DNA from: Bordetella sp. BOR01
GTDB lineage: Bacteria; Pseudomonadota; Gammaproteobacteria; Burkholderiales; Burkholderiaceae_B
Direction of reading: 5' to 3'
Assembly (NCBI RefSeq): GCF_019218885.1
Contig: NZ_JAHUWT010000001.1
Location: forward strand, 434,001 to 498,000
DNA: 64,000 bases
Part shown: positions 28,045-38,853 of the stretch, piece after piece
How the letters are laid out: each line of letters opens with the position of its first letter
Numbering within the stretch: position 1 is the stretch's first letter
Notes under the pieces: model-generated
Databases searched by the model: none
Seen by the model: only the letters and a program-made list of their open reading frames with translations
What the model was told of the DNA's origin: nothing
Program-made: the position numbers and the translations under genes

Positions 28045-30405
28045 CCGCGTATTTCAACTGCCTCCCCGCGCGCCTCGCGCAACACCCGAAACGGCCCTTC
28101 GCCGCTGCAGACTCGTATTTCTGCCCTGCTGCGCGAAGCCCGCTGGATCCTGTTCGCCGCCCTGGCTGCCTGGCTGACCCTGGTGCTGGCCACCTGGTCA
28201 TCCGCCGACCCGGGTTGGTCGCATTCCGTGCCTGGCGGCGTCATCCATAACCGCGGCGGCACCCTGGGCGCGTACCTGTCCGATATCCTGCTATACCTGT
28301 TCGGGTATTCCGCCTGGTGGTGGGTGGTGCTGCTGCTGCATCGCGTGCGTGCCGGCTACCGCCGCCTGGCCAGCCACCTGCGCGCCAACGACGGCAAGCA
28401 GGCCGAGATTCTGCCGCGCGTGCACTGGGAAGAGGGCATCGGCTTCTTCCTTGTCCTGGTGGGCTCGTTGGGCATCGAGGCCCTGCGCCTGTATAGCTGG
28501 GGCATGCACTTGCCCGGCGGCACCGACGGCGAAAGCGGCGCGGGCGGCGTCATCGGCCAGATGCTGGCCAGTTGGCTGGCCCAAGGCGTGGGCTTTACCG
28601 GTGGCACCCTGGCGCTGCTGGTCATGCTGGCGGTCGGTCTGAGCCTGTTTTTCTCGTTTTCGTGGCTGCACCTGGCTGAGCGGGTCGGCGCGTGGCTCGA
28701 AGGCCTGCTGCGGCGCGCGCGCGATTCCTATACCGCGCGCCAGGACCGCAAGGTCGGCCAGGTGGCCAAGGCCGTGCGTACCGAACAGGTCGAGGCCAAG
28801 CACGAAAAGCTCACCCACGAACAGCCGGTGCGCATCGAACCGGCCATTACCGTGGTGCCCCGCTCCGATCGCGTCGAAAAAGAAAAGCAGCAGACGCTGT
28901 TCGCCCCGCCCGCCGGCGAGGGCGACTTGCCCACCATCAGCCTGCTGGATCCGCCTGCGCCCAACCAGGAAACGGTCTCGGCCGAGACCATCGAATTCAC
29001 CTCGCGCCTGATCGAAAAGAAACTGGCCGATTTCGGCGTGGTGGTCACGGTGGTGGCGGCCCAGGCCGGTCCTGTCATCACTCGTTACGAAATCGAGCCC
29101 GCCACCGGCGTGAAAGGCAGCCAGATCGTCAACCTGGCCAAGGACCTGGCGCGCGCGCTCAGCCTGGTCAGCATCCGGGTGGTGGAAACCATCCCCGGCA
29201 AGAACCTGATGGGGCTGGAACTGCCCAACCCGCGCCGCCAGATGGTCAAGCTGTCCGAGATCCTGGGTTCGCAAACGTATCACGCCAGCCATTCGGTCGT
29301 CACGATGGCGCTGGGCAAGGATATCGCCGGCAATCCGGTGGTGGCCGACCTGGCCAAGATGCCCCACTTGCTGGTGGCCGGTACCACCGGCTCGGGCAAG
29401 TCGGTCGGTATCAACGCCATGATCCTGTCGCTGCTGTACAAGGCTGGCGCGGCCGATACCCGCCTGATCCTGATCGATCCCAAGATGCTCGAAATGAGCG
29501 TCTACGAAGGTATTCCGCACTTGCTGGCGCCAGTGGTCACCGACATGCGCCATGCCGCCAACGCCCTGAACTGGTGCGTGGGCGAAATGGAAAAGCGCTA
29601 TCGCCTGATGAGCAAGATGGGCGTGCGCAACCTGGCGGGCTATAACACCAAGATCCGCGATGCCATCAAGCGCGAAGAGCCCATTCCCAATCCGTTCTCG
29701 CTGACGCCCGACCAGCCCGAGCCGCTGTCGCCGCTGCCCACCGTCGTGGTGGTCATCGACGAGCTGGCCGACCTGATGATGGTGGTGGGCAAGAAAATCG
29801 AAGAACTCATCGCGCGCCTGGCGCAAAAGGCGCGCGCTGCCGGCATCCACCTGATCCTGGCCACCCAGCGGCCCAGCGTGGACGTCATTACCGGCCTGAT
29901 CAAGGCCAATATCCCGACGCGTATCGCGTTCCAGGTGTCATCCAAGATCGATTCGCGCACCATTCTCGACCAGATGGGGGCCGAAACCCTGCTGGGCCAG
30001 GGTGACATGCTGTATATGCCGCCGGGCACCGGCCTGCCGGTGCGGGTGCATGGCGCGTTCGTGAGCGATGACGAAGTGCACCGCGTGGTCGAACACCTGA
30101 AGGCGCAGGGCGAACCCAACTATGTCGAGGGCCTGCTCGAAGGCGCGCTGGAAGGCGAAACCGGCGATGGCGTGGGCAGCGTGACGGGCATGACCGACAC
30201 CGAAAGCGATCCCATGTACGACCAGGCCTGCGAGGTCGTGCTGAAGCACCGCCGCGCCTCGATTTCGCTGGTGCAGCGTCACCTGCGGATCGGTTACAAC
30301 CGTGCCGCCCGGTTACTCGAGCAAATGGAGCAATCGGGTATGGTGTCGGCAATGCAATCCAACGGCAACCGGGAAATCCTGGTGCCGTCCAAAGAGGAAG
30401 CCTGA
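28042..30405 (+). CDS. ftsK: DNA translocase FtsK
   Basis: FtsK anchors at the septum and pumps DNA to complete chromosome segregation. The 787-residue protein has about four N-terminal transmembrane helices (to about residue 220), a short linker and the motor domain. Walker A (AGTTGSGKS) is near residue 445 and Walker B is [16 protein letters not shown]-terminal gamma winged helix reads KOPS sites. The linker is short compared with E. coli (1,329 residues). I place the start at ATG 28042, seven bases after a TATAAT; ATG 28033 lies inside the -10. Confidence 0.95.
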   Translation: MPRISTASPRASRNTRNGPSPLQTRISALLREARWILFAALAAWLTLVLATWSSADPGWSHSVPGGVIHNRGGTLGAYLSDILLYLFGYSAWWWVVLLLHRVRAGYRRLASHLRANDGKQAEILPRVHWEEGIGFFLVLVGSLGIEALRLYSWGMHLPGGTDGESGAGGVIGQMLASWLAQGVGFTGGTLALLVMLAVGLSLFFSFSWLHLAERVGAWLEGLLRRARDSYTARQDRKVGQVAKAVRTEQVEAKHEKLTHEQPVRIEPAITVVPRSDRVEKEKQQTLFAPPAGEGDLPTISLLDPPAPNQETVSAETIEFTSRLIEKKLADFGVVVTVVAAQAGPVITRYEIEPATGVKGSQIVNLAKDLARALSLVSIRVVETIPGKNLMGLELPNPRRQMVKLSEILGSQTYHASHSVVTMALGKDIAGNPVVADLAKMPHLLVAGTTGSGKSVGINAMILSLLYKAGAADTRLILIDPKMLEMSVYEGIPHLLAPVVTDMRHAANALNWCVGEMEKRYRLMSKMGVRNLAGYNTKIRDAIKREEPIPNPFSLTPDQPEPLSPLPTVVVVIDELADLMMVVGKKIEELIARLAQKARAAGIHLILATQRPSVDVITGLIKANIPTRIAFQVSSKIDSRTILDQMGAETLLGQGDMLYMPPGTGLPVRVHGAFVSDDEVHRVVEHLKAQGEPNYVEGLLEGALEGETGDGVGSVTGMTDTESDPMYDQACEVVLKHRRASISLVQRHLRIGYNRAARLLEQMEQSGMVSAMQSNGNREILVPSKEEA

Positions 30406-31031
30406 TGCCTGGTCTACGCCGGCTGGCCGTTGCGGCCGCGCTGCTGGTGCTGTGCCCGATGGCCGCCCTGGCGGCCGACGCCCGCACGCAACTGAAATCC
30501 TTCGTGGCCGAAATCAAGACTGCCACGGGCAGTTTTTCCCAGTCCACCACGGGGCCGCAGGGTGGCACCCAGCGTCCGCAAAGCGGGTCGTTCGCATTCC
30601 AGCGCCCCGGCAAATTCAAGTGGGCGGTCAGCCAGCCCTATGAACAACTGGTGGTGTCCGACGGGCAGCAGTTGTACCAGTACGACCCCGACCTGGCCCA
30701 GGTCACCACGCGCAAGGTCGACCAGGCTATCGGTACGTCGCCGGCCGCGATCTTGTTCGGCTCGGGCGACCTGGAACAGGCCTTCGAGGTTGCCCCGCTG
30801 CCGGCCCGCGACGGCCTGCAATGGCTGCGGGCCAAGCCGCGCAATGCCGACGCCGGCTTTGCGCAGGTCGATATCGGCATGAAAGACAATCTGCCCGCGC
30901 GGGTCGAACTGCTTGATGCCTTCGGCCAGACCACGCGCGTCGAACTCTCCAATATCCAGGCCAACCCTACGCTGCCTCCCAACGAATTCCGCTTCACGCC
31001 GCCCGCGGGCGTAGACGTCGTCAAGATGTAG
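30405..31031 (+). CDS. lolA: Outer-membrane lipoprotein carrier LolA
   Basis: LolA shuttles lipoproteins through the periplasm from LolCDE to LolB. The 208-residue protein has a signal peptide of about 23 residues (ending ALA). The mature domain includes the [13 protein letters not shown] and [18 protein letters not shown] segments typical of the family. Its ATG overlaps the ftsK TGA (TGATG). Its 3' end overlaps the converging acyl-CoA ligase gene by 11 bases. Confidence 0.95.
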   Translation: MPGLRRLAVAAALLVLCPMAALAADARTQLKSFVAEIKTATGSFSQSTTGPQGGTQRPQSGSFAFQRPGKFKWAVSQPYEQLVVSDGQQLYQYDPDLAQVTTRKVDQAIGTSPAAILFGSGDLEQAFEVAPLPARDGLQWLRAKPRNADAGFAQVDIGMKDNLPARVELLDAFGQTTRVELSNIQANPTLPPNEFRFTPPAGVDVVKM

Positions 31032-33126
31032 CGGTGTCGCCGGCCTGCAAGTGCAGCAGGCCATCCACGGCAATGACGCCGTCCTGGCGCACGAACAAGG
31101 GGTTGATTTCCGCCTCGGCCACGCAGGCGCCGCGTACGCGCGCCAGGCGCGAGAACGCCGCCACGGCTTCGGCCAAGGCCTGGCAATCGCCTTGCGGCAA
31201 GCCCCGAAAGCCGCGCACCAGGCGGGTGGCGCGCACTTCTTCTATCATCTGCATGGCTTGTTCGCGGTCGACCGGCGCCAGCCGTATGGCCACGTCGGGC
31301 GCCAGTTCGGCGGCGATGCCGCCCGCGCCCAGTACCACGATAGGCCCCACCAGCGGGTCGAGCCGATAGCCCAGTATCAGTTCCAGCAGCTTGTCCTCCA
31401 TTTGCTGCACCAGGATGCCCTCCAGGCGTGCCTGCGGTGCGTGCCGCCGCACTTGCGCCAGCATATCGCCGGCCTGGCGCTGCAGCTCGGCCTGGTCGCG
31501 GATGCCGATGCGCACTCCGCCCGCATCGGTCTTGTGGGGCAGGTCGCGCGACGAGACTTTCAGGGCAACGGGATAGCGCAGGTCGTGGCGCAGGTCGTCG
31601 GCCGCCACTTGCCGCGTGGCGGCCACGGGTATCCCCAACTGCGCAAACACCTGGCCGGCCTCGTATTCGGTCAGCGTGCCGGTGGCCGGCAGATGGGCAG
31701 GCCAGTCCAGCGGCGGGCCCTCGTTTGGGCGCCGGGCCGGCGCCGGGCGGCGCAGGAACAGCGCCAGCGCTTCGGCGCAGGACTCGGGGGTACGGAATCC
31801 CGCAATGCCTTCGCGCTGCAGAACCTGCAGCGAAGCAATGGCCTCCGGTGCCAGGAAGGCGGCAACCGGCTTGTCGCCGGGTTTGCGGGCCCGCACCAGG
31901 GGTTGCACGGCCAGTTCGGGATGGAACTGCGCCGATGAGCCGGCCACGCTCAGCACGGCATCGCACCAGTCGGCCGCCAGCAGGTGTTCCAGCAAGTCCT
32001 GGTATTGCGCGCCGCTGGCGGCCAGCGTCAGGTCGATGATGGGTGCCTGGCGCAGGCGCAGCCCGCGGCCGGCCATGTGCGCCACGAAATCGTCGGGCGG
32101 TGTGGCGGCCACCAGCCCGCGCATGCCCAGGTTATCGACCACCGTGGCGGCTGCGCCACCCGTGGTGGTGATCACGGCCACGCGCGGCACCCGCGCGGGC
32201 AGCGGCGCATGCCGGCCGTAGCGTAGCGCCAGAGGCACGATTTCGTACAAGGTTTCCAGCGATTGCACGCGCAGCACGCCGTGTGCGCGCAGGAATGCAT
32301 CCACGGCGGCGTCGTTGCCCGCCATGGCGCCGGTGTGCGATTGCGCCAGGGCGTCGCCCTGGGCCGAACGGCCCAGCTTGTAGGCAATGACGGGCTTGCC
32401 GGCGGCCTGGGCGGCATCCAGCGCGTGTGCCAGGATGGGTGCGTCGCGCAGCGTTTCCAGGAACAGCAGAATGGCGCTGGTCTGGTCGTCTTCGACCAGG
32501 GCCTGGACGACTTCGCCGACGCTGATGTCGCTTTCATTACCCACCGACACGGTCTTGGCAAAGCCGAAGCCGCGCGCGGCGGCGCGCGACAGCAGCGAGC
32601 CCATCATGGACCCGCTTTGCGACACCAGGCTCAGGCCGCCGGCCAGCAGGTCGTCGGATTCGAACACGGCATTGACCGAGAGGATGGCGCCGCTGTGCAC
32701 ATTGGCCAGGCCGATGCTGTTGGGGCCCAGCAGGCGCAGGCCCAACTGGCGGGCCTGCGCTACCAGGGCGGCCTGCGCGGCACGTCCTTGCGCGCCGGTT
32801 TCGCCGAAGCCGTCGCTATATACCGTGACGACTTTCGCGCCGGCGCGGGCGCAGCCTTCGAGCTGGCCGGCGACTTTGCTGCCCGGCACCATGATGAATA
32901 CGTGGTCGACCGCCTGGGGTAGCGAAGCCAGATCCGGATAGGCGGGTTCGCCCAGGATCTCGGACCGCGCCGCATTGATGGGGAAAATGCGGCCGTGGTA
33001 GCCGTGCTTGCGCATGAAGCGCAGCGGCCGGGCCGTGTTCTTGGCGGGATCGCCCGAGGCGCCGACCAGGGCAATCGCGGCGGGGGCGAGCAAGGCTTGG
33101 GCGAAGGTGCTGTTCTGCATGAGCAA
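31021..33126 (-). CDS. NDP-forming acyl-CoA synthetase (single-chain, CoA-binding plus ATP-grasp)
   Basis: A 701-residue cytoplasmic acyl-CoA ligase built like succinyl-CoA ligase in one chain. An N-terminal CoA-binding domain ([17 protein letters not shown]) comes first, then the ligase domain with the phosphorylated His region ([16 protein letters not shown]), and a C-terminal ATP-grasp domain (from about residue 490, [19 protein letters not shown]). It would activate an organic acid to its CoA thioester. It follows the MmgE/PrpD gene by 21 bases in the same operon. The exact acid is not evident. The start could be ATG 33126 or 33120. Confidence 0.9.
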   Translation of the reverse strand: MLMQNSTFAQALLAPAAIALVGASGDPAKNTARPLRFMRKHGYHGRIFPINAARSEILGEPAYPDLASLPQAVDHVFIMVPGSKVAGQLEGCARAGAKVVTVYSDGFGETGAQGRAAQAALVAQARQLGLRLLGPNSIGLANVHSGAILSVNAVFESDDLLAGGLSLVSQSGSMMGSLLSRAAARGFGFAKTVSVGNESDISVGEVVQALVEDDQTSAILLFLETLRDAPILAHALDAAQAAGKPVIAYKLGRSAQGDALAQSHTGAMAGNDAAVDAFLRAHGVLRVQSLETLYEIVPLALRYGRHAPLPARVPRVAVITTTGGAAATVVDNLGMRGLVAATPPDDFVAHMAGRGLRLRQAPIIDLTLAASGAQYQDLLEHLLAADWCDAVLSVAGSSAQFHPELAVQPLVRARKPGDKPVAAFLAPEAIASLQVLQREGIAGFRTPESCAEALALFLRRPAPARRPNEGPPLDWPAHLPATGTLTEYEAGQVFAQLGIPVAATRQVAADDLRHDLRYPVALKVSSRDLPHKTDAGGVRIGIRDQAELQRQAGDMLAQVRRHAPQARLEGILVQQMEDKLLELILGYRLDPLVGPIVVLGAGGIAAELAPDVAIRLAPVDREQAMQMIEEVRATRLVRGFRGLPQGDCQALAEAVAAFSRLARVRGACVAEAEINPLFVRQDGVIAVDGLLHLQAGDTATS

Positions 33127-33147
33127 TGGCTGATCGAAGAAGAGGGT

Positions 33148-34497
33148 TTACACGGCGTCGTGCAATTGCAGGTCGCGCACGGCCAGCGATTCCAGGCGCC
33201 AGGCCTGGTCGCGCAGATGCTGTGCGCGGGATTGGCCCAGCACGGGCGCGACCAGTTCGTTGAACTTGTCGTTCAGTTCCGCATCGGTAAGCGGCGCTTC
33301 AGGGTCGCCTTTGCGGTAGGGTGCGAAATGGCTGTGGGTCGCGCCGCCACGTGTGCGCAGGGTGACGCGCGCGGCCCGCTGGGCGGGAAAGGCTGCCGTC
33401 AGGGCCGGGTCGGCGCGGAAGGTGATGCGGGCCATCAGGTCGCGCAGGGCCGGGTCGGCCAGCCTGGCCGGCTCGAAGGCGTCGAGCCGCACCGAGCCGT
33501 ACGCCAAAGCGTGCGCCAGCACGTAGACCAGGCTGAACTTGCCTTCGAAGGGCGTGCGCGGGTCGCGATTGCCGGTGACATCCAGCGTGGCCTGGTAGGC
33601 ATCGACCTCGATCTGCTCGATGTCGGCCGGCGCCAGGCCATGCGCCGTGCGCAAGGCCAGCACCGCATCGATAGCGGCGAAGGTATGGCCGCAGCAGCCG
33701 TGGTTTTTCTGGGTGATCTGCAGAATGTTGTAGCGCTCGCCCAGTCCCTGTGCCGCGCCGGACCAGTCGGGGCTGTCGGCCAGCGCCGCGCCGAAACCCA
33801 CCGGGCCGTCCAGCATGCCGGCCGCGCCGGTCAGGCCGTGCGCGGCGCCCAGGCCGGCACGGACGCCGGCGTTGGCGGCATTGCCGGCGTGCAGGGCCTT
33901 GGTCATGGCGTCCGAACGAAAAGCCTGTTGCAGGCCGGCGGCAAAGCTGGCGGACGTCGCCAGGGCATGCCGCATGGCGGCCGCATTGCCCGGCGCCGCC
34001 AGGGCCGCCGCAGCGGCCGCGGCGCCGAAGCAGCCCACCGTGCCGGTCGTGTGGAAGTAGCGGTAATGCGCGGGCTGCACCGCCGCGCCGATGCGGGTCG
34101 ATATCTCGTAGCCCACCACGATGGCGTTGAGCAGGGCGGCGCCGCTGGCATCCTGCTCTTCGGCTACCGCCAGTGCGGCGGCAATCACGGGGCAGCCGGG
34201 GTGGTATACCGCATCGCGGAAAATATCGTCGAACTCGACGGCGTGCGAGACGCTGCCGTTGATCCAGGCCGCAGTGGGGCTGAAGGCCGTGGTGCCGCAG
34301 CCGGGCAGGCTGGACCGGCCCGCGCCCAGCTCGGACCGGTGCGCCGCCAACAGCTGCGGGCAGGGCGCCGTACGGGTGCCGGGATATAACGCGGAAAGCC
34401 AGTCCACCAACGCGCGTTTGGCGTGATGCACTACTTCGGGGGGCAAGTCGCGCACGCTGTCGCGTGCGCCATAGTCGGCCAGTTGTTCAAGAATCAT
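33148..34497 (-). CDS. MmgE/PrpD family protein (2-methylcitrate dehydratase-like)
   Basis: A 449-residue member of the MmgE/PrpD superfamily, which includes 2-methylcitrate dehydratase, cis-aconitate decarboxylase and isomerases. The INGSVSHAVEFDDIFRDAVYHPGCPVIAAALAVAE segment with its Asp-Asp and His is the family hallmark. ATG 34497 follows GGAGACACC; the frame is open further upstream without coding character. It is divergent from the Bug receptor and upstream of the acyl-CoA ligase. Substrate unknown. Confidence 0.9.
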   Translation of the reverse strand: MILEQLADYGARDSVRDLPPEVVHHAKRALVDWLSALYPGTRTAPCPQLLAAHRSELGAGRSSLPGCGTTAFSPTAAWINGSVSHAVEFDDIFRDAVYHPGCPVIAAALAVAEEQDASGAALLNAIVVGYEISTRIGAAVQPAHYRYFHTTGTVGCFGAAAAAAALAAPGNAAAMRHALATSASFAAGLQQAFRSDAMTKALHAGNAANAGVRAGLGAAHGLTGAAGMLDGPVGFGAALADSPDWSGAAQGLGERYNILQITQKNHGCCGHTFAAIDAVLALRTAHGLAPADIEQIEVDAYQATLDVTGNRDPRTPFEGKFSLVYVLAHALAYGSVRLDAFEPARLADPALRDLMARITFRADPALTAAFPAQRAARVTLRTRGGATHSHFAPYRKGDPEAPLTDAELNDKFNELVAPVLGQSRAQHLRDQAWRLESLAVRDLQLHDAV

Positions 34498-34771
34498 GCG
34501 GTGTCTCCGGAAGGCATGGCCCGCCTTGTGCATGGCATACGGCCGGCGGATGCACCCTACTGTAGCGGCACGGGCCGGCGCACGGCATGAAAAAAAAGAA
34601 AACCTGCCTTCACGAATTGGCGGACCGGGCGGGGGCTGCAAAATCGGCGAAGCCTGCTATGCCGATTATTCACACCGCGCAGGGGGCGCAGTTTCTAAGA
34701 TGTCTGCAGGGGCGCGGCGCCTGGATCTGGCCGGCATCGCGCCGCTATCGATTTCAGATGAGGAGACGAGA

Positions 34772-35767
34772 TTGAAACTGCGCTTCACCTTGCGGGCCGC
34801 CGCGACGCTGTTCACGTTGGCCGGGCTGGCCGGTCCGGTGGCTGCCGGCGGGACAGCCGGCGATTACCCCACGCGCCCCATTACCCTGCTGGTGGGCTTT
34901 CCGGCTGGCGGACCTTCCGACACGGCCGCGCGTATCCTGGCCAACCGGCTCGAAAGCGAACTGCCGGGCGCGCGCGTGGTGGTAGAAAACCGTGGCGGCG
35001 CCAACGGCACCCTGGCGGCGGCCGCACTGACCAAGGCGCCGGCCGATGGCCATACGCTGTTTCTGGTGACCAAAAGCCATGTCAACACCAAGTGGCTGTA
35101 TCGGCATCTGCCGTTCGATCCCGCCACCGATTTCCAACCGGTCGCACTGCTGCTGACCATGCCGAATGTGCTGGTGGTGGGGCCGTCCATTCACGCTCCC
35201 GACTACCAGGCGTTTGCAGCCGATGCGCGCCAGCACCCGGATGATTACACCGTGTTCTCGACCGGCAACGGCTCTGATCCGCACTTGGCGGCCGAAGAGT
35301 TCCAGGAGAAAACCGGCTTGAAGTTCCGCCATATTCCCTACAAGGGCGGGGCGCAGGGCATGGTGGATATGCTGAGCGGCCGGGTGGACCTGTCGTTCGC
35401 GACGCTGGGCACGGTCATGCAGTACCTGGCCGATGACCGCAGCAAGGTGCGGGCGCTGGCGCTGGGCGGCGCGCAGCGCGACCCCTTGCTGCCGGATGTG
35501 CCGACCTTTGCCGAAGTGGGAGTAAGCGGCTTCGAGCCCATGGCCTGGTATGGGGTGATGGCGCCGGTGGGCACGCCGCGGCCCATTCTGGAAAAGCTCA
35601 ACCGCGCCATCAACCACGGCATGAACCAGCCGGAAGGCGTGGCCTTGCTGAACAAGATGGGCGCGTCGCCCGCCCACGCCTCGATCGAGGAATTCGCCGG
35701 GCTGTACCAGAATGACATCAAGACCAATGGCGCGCTGATCACGCACCTGGGCGTGACCCTCGACTGA
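34772..35767 (+). CDS. Bug-family periplasmic solute receptor (tripartite tricarboxylate transporter type)
   Basis: A 331-residue periplasmic receptor of the Bug/TctC family, greatly expanded in Bordetella. A signal peptide of about 26 residues ends VAAG. The mature protein starts YPTRPITLLVGFPAGGPSD, a family hallmark, and the GSDPHLAAEEF and HIPYKGGAQGMVDMLSGRVDLSF segments line the ligand pocket. The start is TTG at 34772, preceded by GAGGAG at a good distance; in-frame ATGs further up are poorly placed. No TctAB genes adjoin it; it probably feeds the neighbouring catabolic genes. Confidence 0.92.
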   Translation: MKLRFTLRAAATLFTLAGLAGPVAAGGTAGDYPTRPITLLVGFPAGGPSDTAARILANRLESELPGARVVVENRGGANGTLAAAALTKAPADGHTLFLVTKSHVNTKWLYRHLPFDPATDFQPVALLLTMPNVLVVGPSIHAPDYQAFAADARQHPDDYTVFSTGNGSDPHLAAEEFQEKTGLKFRHIPYKGGAQGMVDMLSGRVDLSFATLGTVMQYLADDRSKVRALALGGAQRDPLLPDVPTFAEVGVSGFEPMAWYGVMAPVGTPRPILEKLNRAINHGMNQPEGVALLNKMGASPAHASIEEFAGLYQNDIKTNGALITHLGVTLD

Positions 35768-35801
35768 GGCCTGCGGCATGCATCGGCTAAAGGTGCCGGC
35801 G

Positions 35802-36692
35802 CTATGCCGGCTGCGACAGGAACGCCAGCAGTTCGGCCACCACCGGGCTCAGGCCGACCGGATCGCGCACCGCAAGGAAGAAGCGGCGCGCGGCCCATTC
35901 GTCGCGCAGGCGCAGCAGCACCAGGCCCATGCTGCTCAGGTAATTGGCGGCGATACGCTCGGGCACGACGCCGATGCCCAGGCCTTCGCGGATCATGCGG
36001 CAGCGTGTTTCGAAATTCGACACCTGCAGCTTGACCGTGGGCGGGCGCGTTACCGTCTGGCCGATGTAGGCCAGGAACTGGTCCAGCGAATGGCGCGGGA
36101 AATAGCCCAGCAGGTCGTAGTCGAGCGCTTCTTCCAGGAACAGTTCGGCGCGCCCGGCCAGCGGGTGGCCGATGGGCACCACCAGGCCGACGCGGTCGGT
36201 GGCAAACGGCAGCGACGTGACGCCGGTGGCCGGGTGGTTGGCGTGATAGATGCCGAGATCTATCGAGCCGTCGATCAGCAGGCGGGGGATGTCGTAGCTG
36301 TGGGCCTCGATCAGGTCGACGCTGACGTAATCGCGCTGCGACAGAAATCGCGCCATGCGGTCCGGCAGGAACTGCAGGATGGTCGATGGATTGGCCGCCA
36401 GCCGTATCTTGGCCTGCCCCTCGGCGGAATAGACTTGCACGGCCGATTCAGCCAGTTGCACGGCCCGCAGGATGGCCTTGGCGCGCTGGTACAGCAGCGC
36501 GCCGGCCGGCGTGGGTTCGACGCCGCGCCCATGGCGCTGCAGCAGCGTGCGCTGCAGATGGCGTTCGAGTTCGGCGACCCGCTTGCTGGCGGCCGAGGTC
36601 ACCAGGTTGGCCCGTTCGGCGGCTTTCGACAGGCTTTTTTCTTCTACCGCCGCCACAAACACCTCGAGGGCGGGGATGTCCATGCCTTTCAT
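35802..36692 (-). CDS. LysR-type transcriptional regulator
   Basis: A 296-residue LysR regulator. The N-terminal winged helix is ALEVFVAAVEEKSLSKAAERANLVTSAASKRVAELER, and the inducer-binding domain spans about residues 92-296. It is divergent from the acyl-CoA dehydrogenase gene across 123 bases, the usual position for a LysR regulating its neighbour. It converges with the Bug gene, 34 bases from its stop. Confidence 0.94.
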   Translation of the reverse strand: MKGMDIPALEVFVAAVEEKSLSKAAERANLVTSAASKRVAELERHLQRTLLQRHGRGVEPTPAGALLYQRAKAILRAVQLAESAVQVYSAEGQAKIRLAANPSTILQFLPDRMARFLSQRDYVSVDLIEAHSYDIPRLLIDGSIDLGIYHANHPATGVTSLPFATDRVGLVVPIGHPLAGRAELFLEEALDYDLLGYFPRHSLDQFLAYIGQTVTRPPTVKLQVSNFETRCRMIREGLGIGVVPERIAANYLSSMGLVLLRLRDEWAARRFFLAVRDPVGLSPVVAELLAFLSQPA

Positions 36693-36815
36693 CGGGAATC
36701 TCGTTGCTGCGATGGCGGCGATGGCCGCACGCTGGGTTCACTCGCTTTTATCATGGCTGTACGGCGCTTGGAAAGCGCGTGCCGCCGGCCTTTTATTTTT
36801 TCTAGGTAGCCACTC

Positions 36816-37973
36816 ATGGATTTCAATCTGGACCCCGAATACCAAGCCTACGCCGATTCGGTGCGCCGCTTCGCGCGCGATCACCTGGCCGACGGTGCCC
36901 TGGAACGTGCGCATGCCGATTCCTATCCGTGGGAAACGGCCCGCTTGCTGGCCGACAACGGTTTCCTGGGTATCGCGTTTCCCGAGGCCGACGGCGGCCA
37001 GGGCGGCACGCTGATGCATGCCGTGCTGGCCATCCAGGAAATCGCCCTGGTCTGCCCGCGCAGCGCCGATATCGTGCAGGCCGGCAATTTCGGGCCCATA
37101 CGCACGTTCGTCGAATACGCCACGGCCGGCCAGAAAGCGCGCTTCTTGCCCGATCTGCTGGGTGGGCGCAAGCTGATCTCGCTGGGCATGACCGAGCCCC
37201 AGGCCGGCTCGGCCGTCACCGAGCTGTCGACCAGCGCTACCCGCGAGGGCGATGAGGTGGTGATCAACGGCAGCAAGATATTTTCCACGCACAGCCCCGA
37301 GGCGGGCGTATTCCTGGTGTACGTGCGCTTCGGTCCGGGTACGGGCGGCATCGGATCGGTGCTGATCGAGCGCGGCACGCCGGGCTTCACCGTGGGCCAG
37401 CCCTCGCGCTTCATGAACGGCGAGCACTGGGCACAGCTGTATTTCGACGGCGCGCGCATCCCGGCATCGCAGATCTTGCTGGGGCCGGGCGGATTCAAGA
37501 AGCAGATATCCGGTTTCAACGTCGAGCGCCTGGGCAATGCCTCGCGCTCGTTGGCGCTGGGACGCCATGCGTTCAACCTGGCGCGCGAACATGCCTCGAT
37601 CCGCAAGCAGTTCGGCCGCGAACTGTGCGAGTTCCAGGGCCTGCAATGGAAATTCGCCGAGATGTGGATGAAGCTGGAACAGGCGCAACTGCTGCTTTAC
37701 AAGGCCGCCCTGGAGGGCGAACAAGGCCTGCCCAGCGCGCAGAGCACCGCCATGGCCAAGCTGGCCTGCAACGAGGCCGGCTGGTTCGCCGCCAACGAGG
37801 CCATGCAGGTCATGGGCGGCATGGGGTTCAGCCAGGAATCCCTGGTAGAGTACTGCGTGCGCCGCACGCGCGGCTGGATGATTGCAGGGGGATCCATCGA
37901 AATGCTGAAAAACCGTATTGCCGAAGGCGTGTTCGAACGCAGCTTCTCGCAACGGCCGCCCAAGGCCTCATGA
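36816..37973 (+). CDS. Acyl-CoA dehydrogenase
   Basis: A 385-residue FAD flavoenzyme that introduces a double bond next to the CoA thioester. Typical segments include the LISLGMTEPQAGSAVTELSTSA flavin-binding region, REHASIRKQFGRELCEFQGLQWKFAEMW, and the C-terminal GGMGFSQESLVEYCVRRTRGWMIAGGSIEMLKNRIAEGVFER with the catalytic-region Gly-Gly-Ser. Its stop overlaps the next gene (ATGA). It is the first structural gene of a LysR-controlled pair. Confidence 0.93.
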   Translation: MDFNLDPEYQAYADSVRRFARDHLADGALERAHADSYPWETARLLADNGFLGIAFPEADGGQGGTLMHAVLAIQEIALVCPRSADIVQAGNFGPIRTFVEYATAGQKARFLPDLLGGRKLISLGMTEPQAGSAVTELSTSATREGDEVVINGSKIFSTHSPEAGVFLVYVRFGPGTGGIGSVLIERGTPGFTVGQPSRFMNGEHWAQLYFDGARIPASQILLGPGGFKKQISGFNVERLGNASRSLALGRHAFNLAREHASIRKQFGRELCEFQGLQWKFAEMWMKLEQAQLLLYKAALEGEQGLPSAQSTAMAKLACNEAGWFAANEAMQVMGGMGFSQESLVEYCVRRTRGWMIAGGSIEMLKNRIAEGVFERSFSQRPPKAS

Positions 37974-38836
37974 TGAGCGGGCAGCTTGCTGGCGTGGCCG
38001 CGCATCCTGAAATCACCCGGCTCGACACCCTGGTCGAGCACATTGACATTCCCGGCCCGGCCGGCACGGTGCGCTGGCACCGCCACGGCCAGGGCGATCC
38101 GCTGGTGCTGCTGCACGGCGGCCACGGCAGCTGGCTGCACTGGCTGCGCAATATCGAGGCGCTGGCACAGCACCGCACCGTGTGGGTGCCCGACATGCCG
38201 GGCTACCTGGATTCGGCCGACGTGCCCGCACCGTCGGGGGCCGACGACCTCGAGCCGTTGCTCCAGGTGCTGCAGGCCACGCTGGACCAGGCCGTGGGAC
38301 ACGATACCGCCATAGACCTTGCCGGATTCTCGTTCGGCGGACTGGTGGCTTCCCGGCTGGCCGCAAGGCGTGCGGGGGTGCGGCGGCTGGCCTTGCTGGG
38401 CTCGGGCGGGCACGGCACGCCGCGGCCTCGCGTGCTCGACATGCGCCAGTGGCGGCACGCCGAATCGCCCGAGCAGCGGCGCGACATGCTGCGCCACAAT
38501 CTGAACCAGCTCATGCTGTATCGGCATGCGCCCGATGAACTGGCGCTGGACGTGCACGAAATCAGCTGCGTGGCCACGCGCTTTCGCAGCCGTACGGCAT
38601 CGCAAGGCGACGGCATGGTGCAGGCGTTGCGCCGCTATGGCGGCCCGACGCTGCTGATATGGGGCGAGCACGACGTCACCGCCGCGGCGCATCAAGTGGC
38701 GCCCGCCATTGCCGCCGACGGCCCGGGGCGCCAATGGCGTGTCGTGCCGCAGGCCGGGCATTGGGTGCAATATGAAGGCGCGCCCATGGTGAACGAGCTG
38801 CTGGCGCGCTGGTTCGACGGCCAGCCGCTGCCATAG
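37970..38836 (+). CDS. Alpha/beta hydrolase
   Basis: A 288-residue alpha/beta-hydrolase-fold enzyme. The oxyanion HG motif is VLLHGGHGSW, the nucleophile elbow is GFSFGG (G-x-S-x-G), an acid lies in LIWGEHDVT and the catalytic His in VVPQAGHWVQYE. It overlaps the acyl-CoA dehydrogenase stop by four bases (an ATG three bases later is an alternative), so the two are co-expressed. It may hydrolyse an ester or thioester in the same pathway. Confidence 0.92.
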   Translation: MMSGQLAGVAAHPEITRLDTLVEHIDIPGPAGTVRWHRHGQGDPLVLLHGGHGSWLHWLRNIEALAQHRTVWVPDMPGYLDSADVPAPSGADDLEPLLQVLQATLDQAVGHDTAIDLAGFSFGGLVASRLAARRAGVRRLALLGSGGHGTPRPRVLDMRQWRHAESPEQRRDMLRHNLNQLMLYRHAPDELALDVHEISCVATRFRSRTASQGDGMVQALRRYGGPTLLIWGEHDVTAAAHQVAPAIAADGPGRQWRVVPQAGHWVQYEGAPMVNELLARWFDGQPLP

Positions 38837-38853
38837 CGGGCAGCCCCGCGGCA

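Noticed and set aside
28291-29850. 519-codon open frame on the minus strand across ftsK
   Set aside because: It is antisense to the conserved FtsK motor; the composition is His/Gln/Ala-rich noise.
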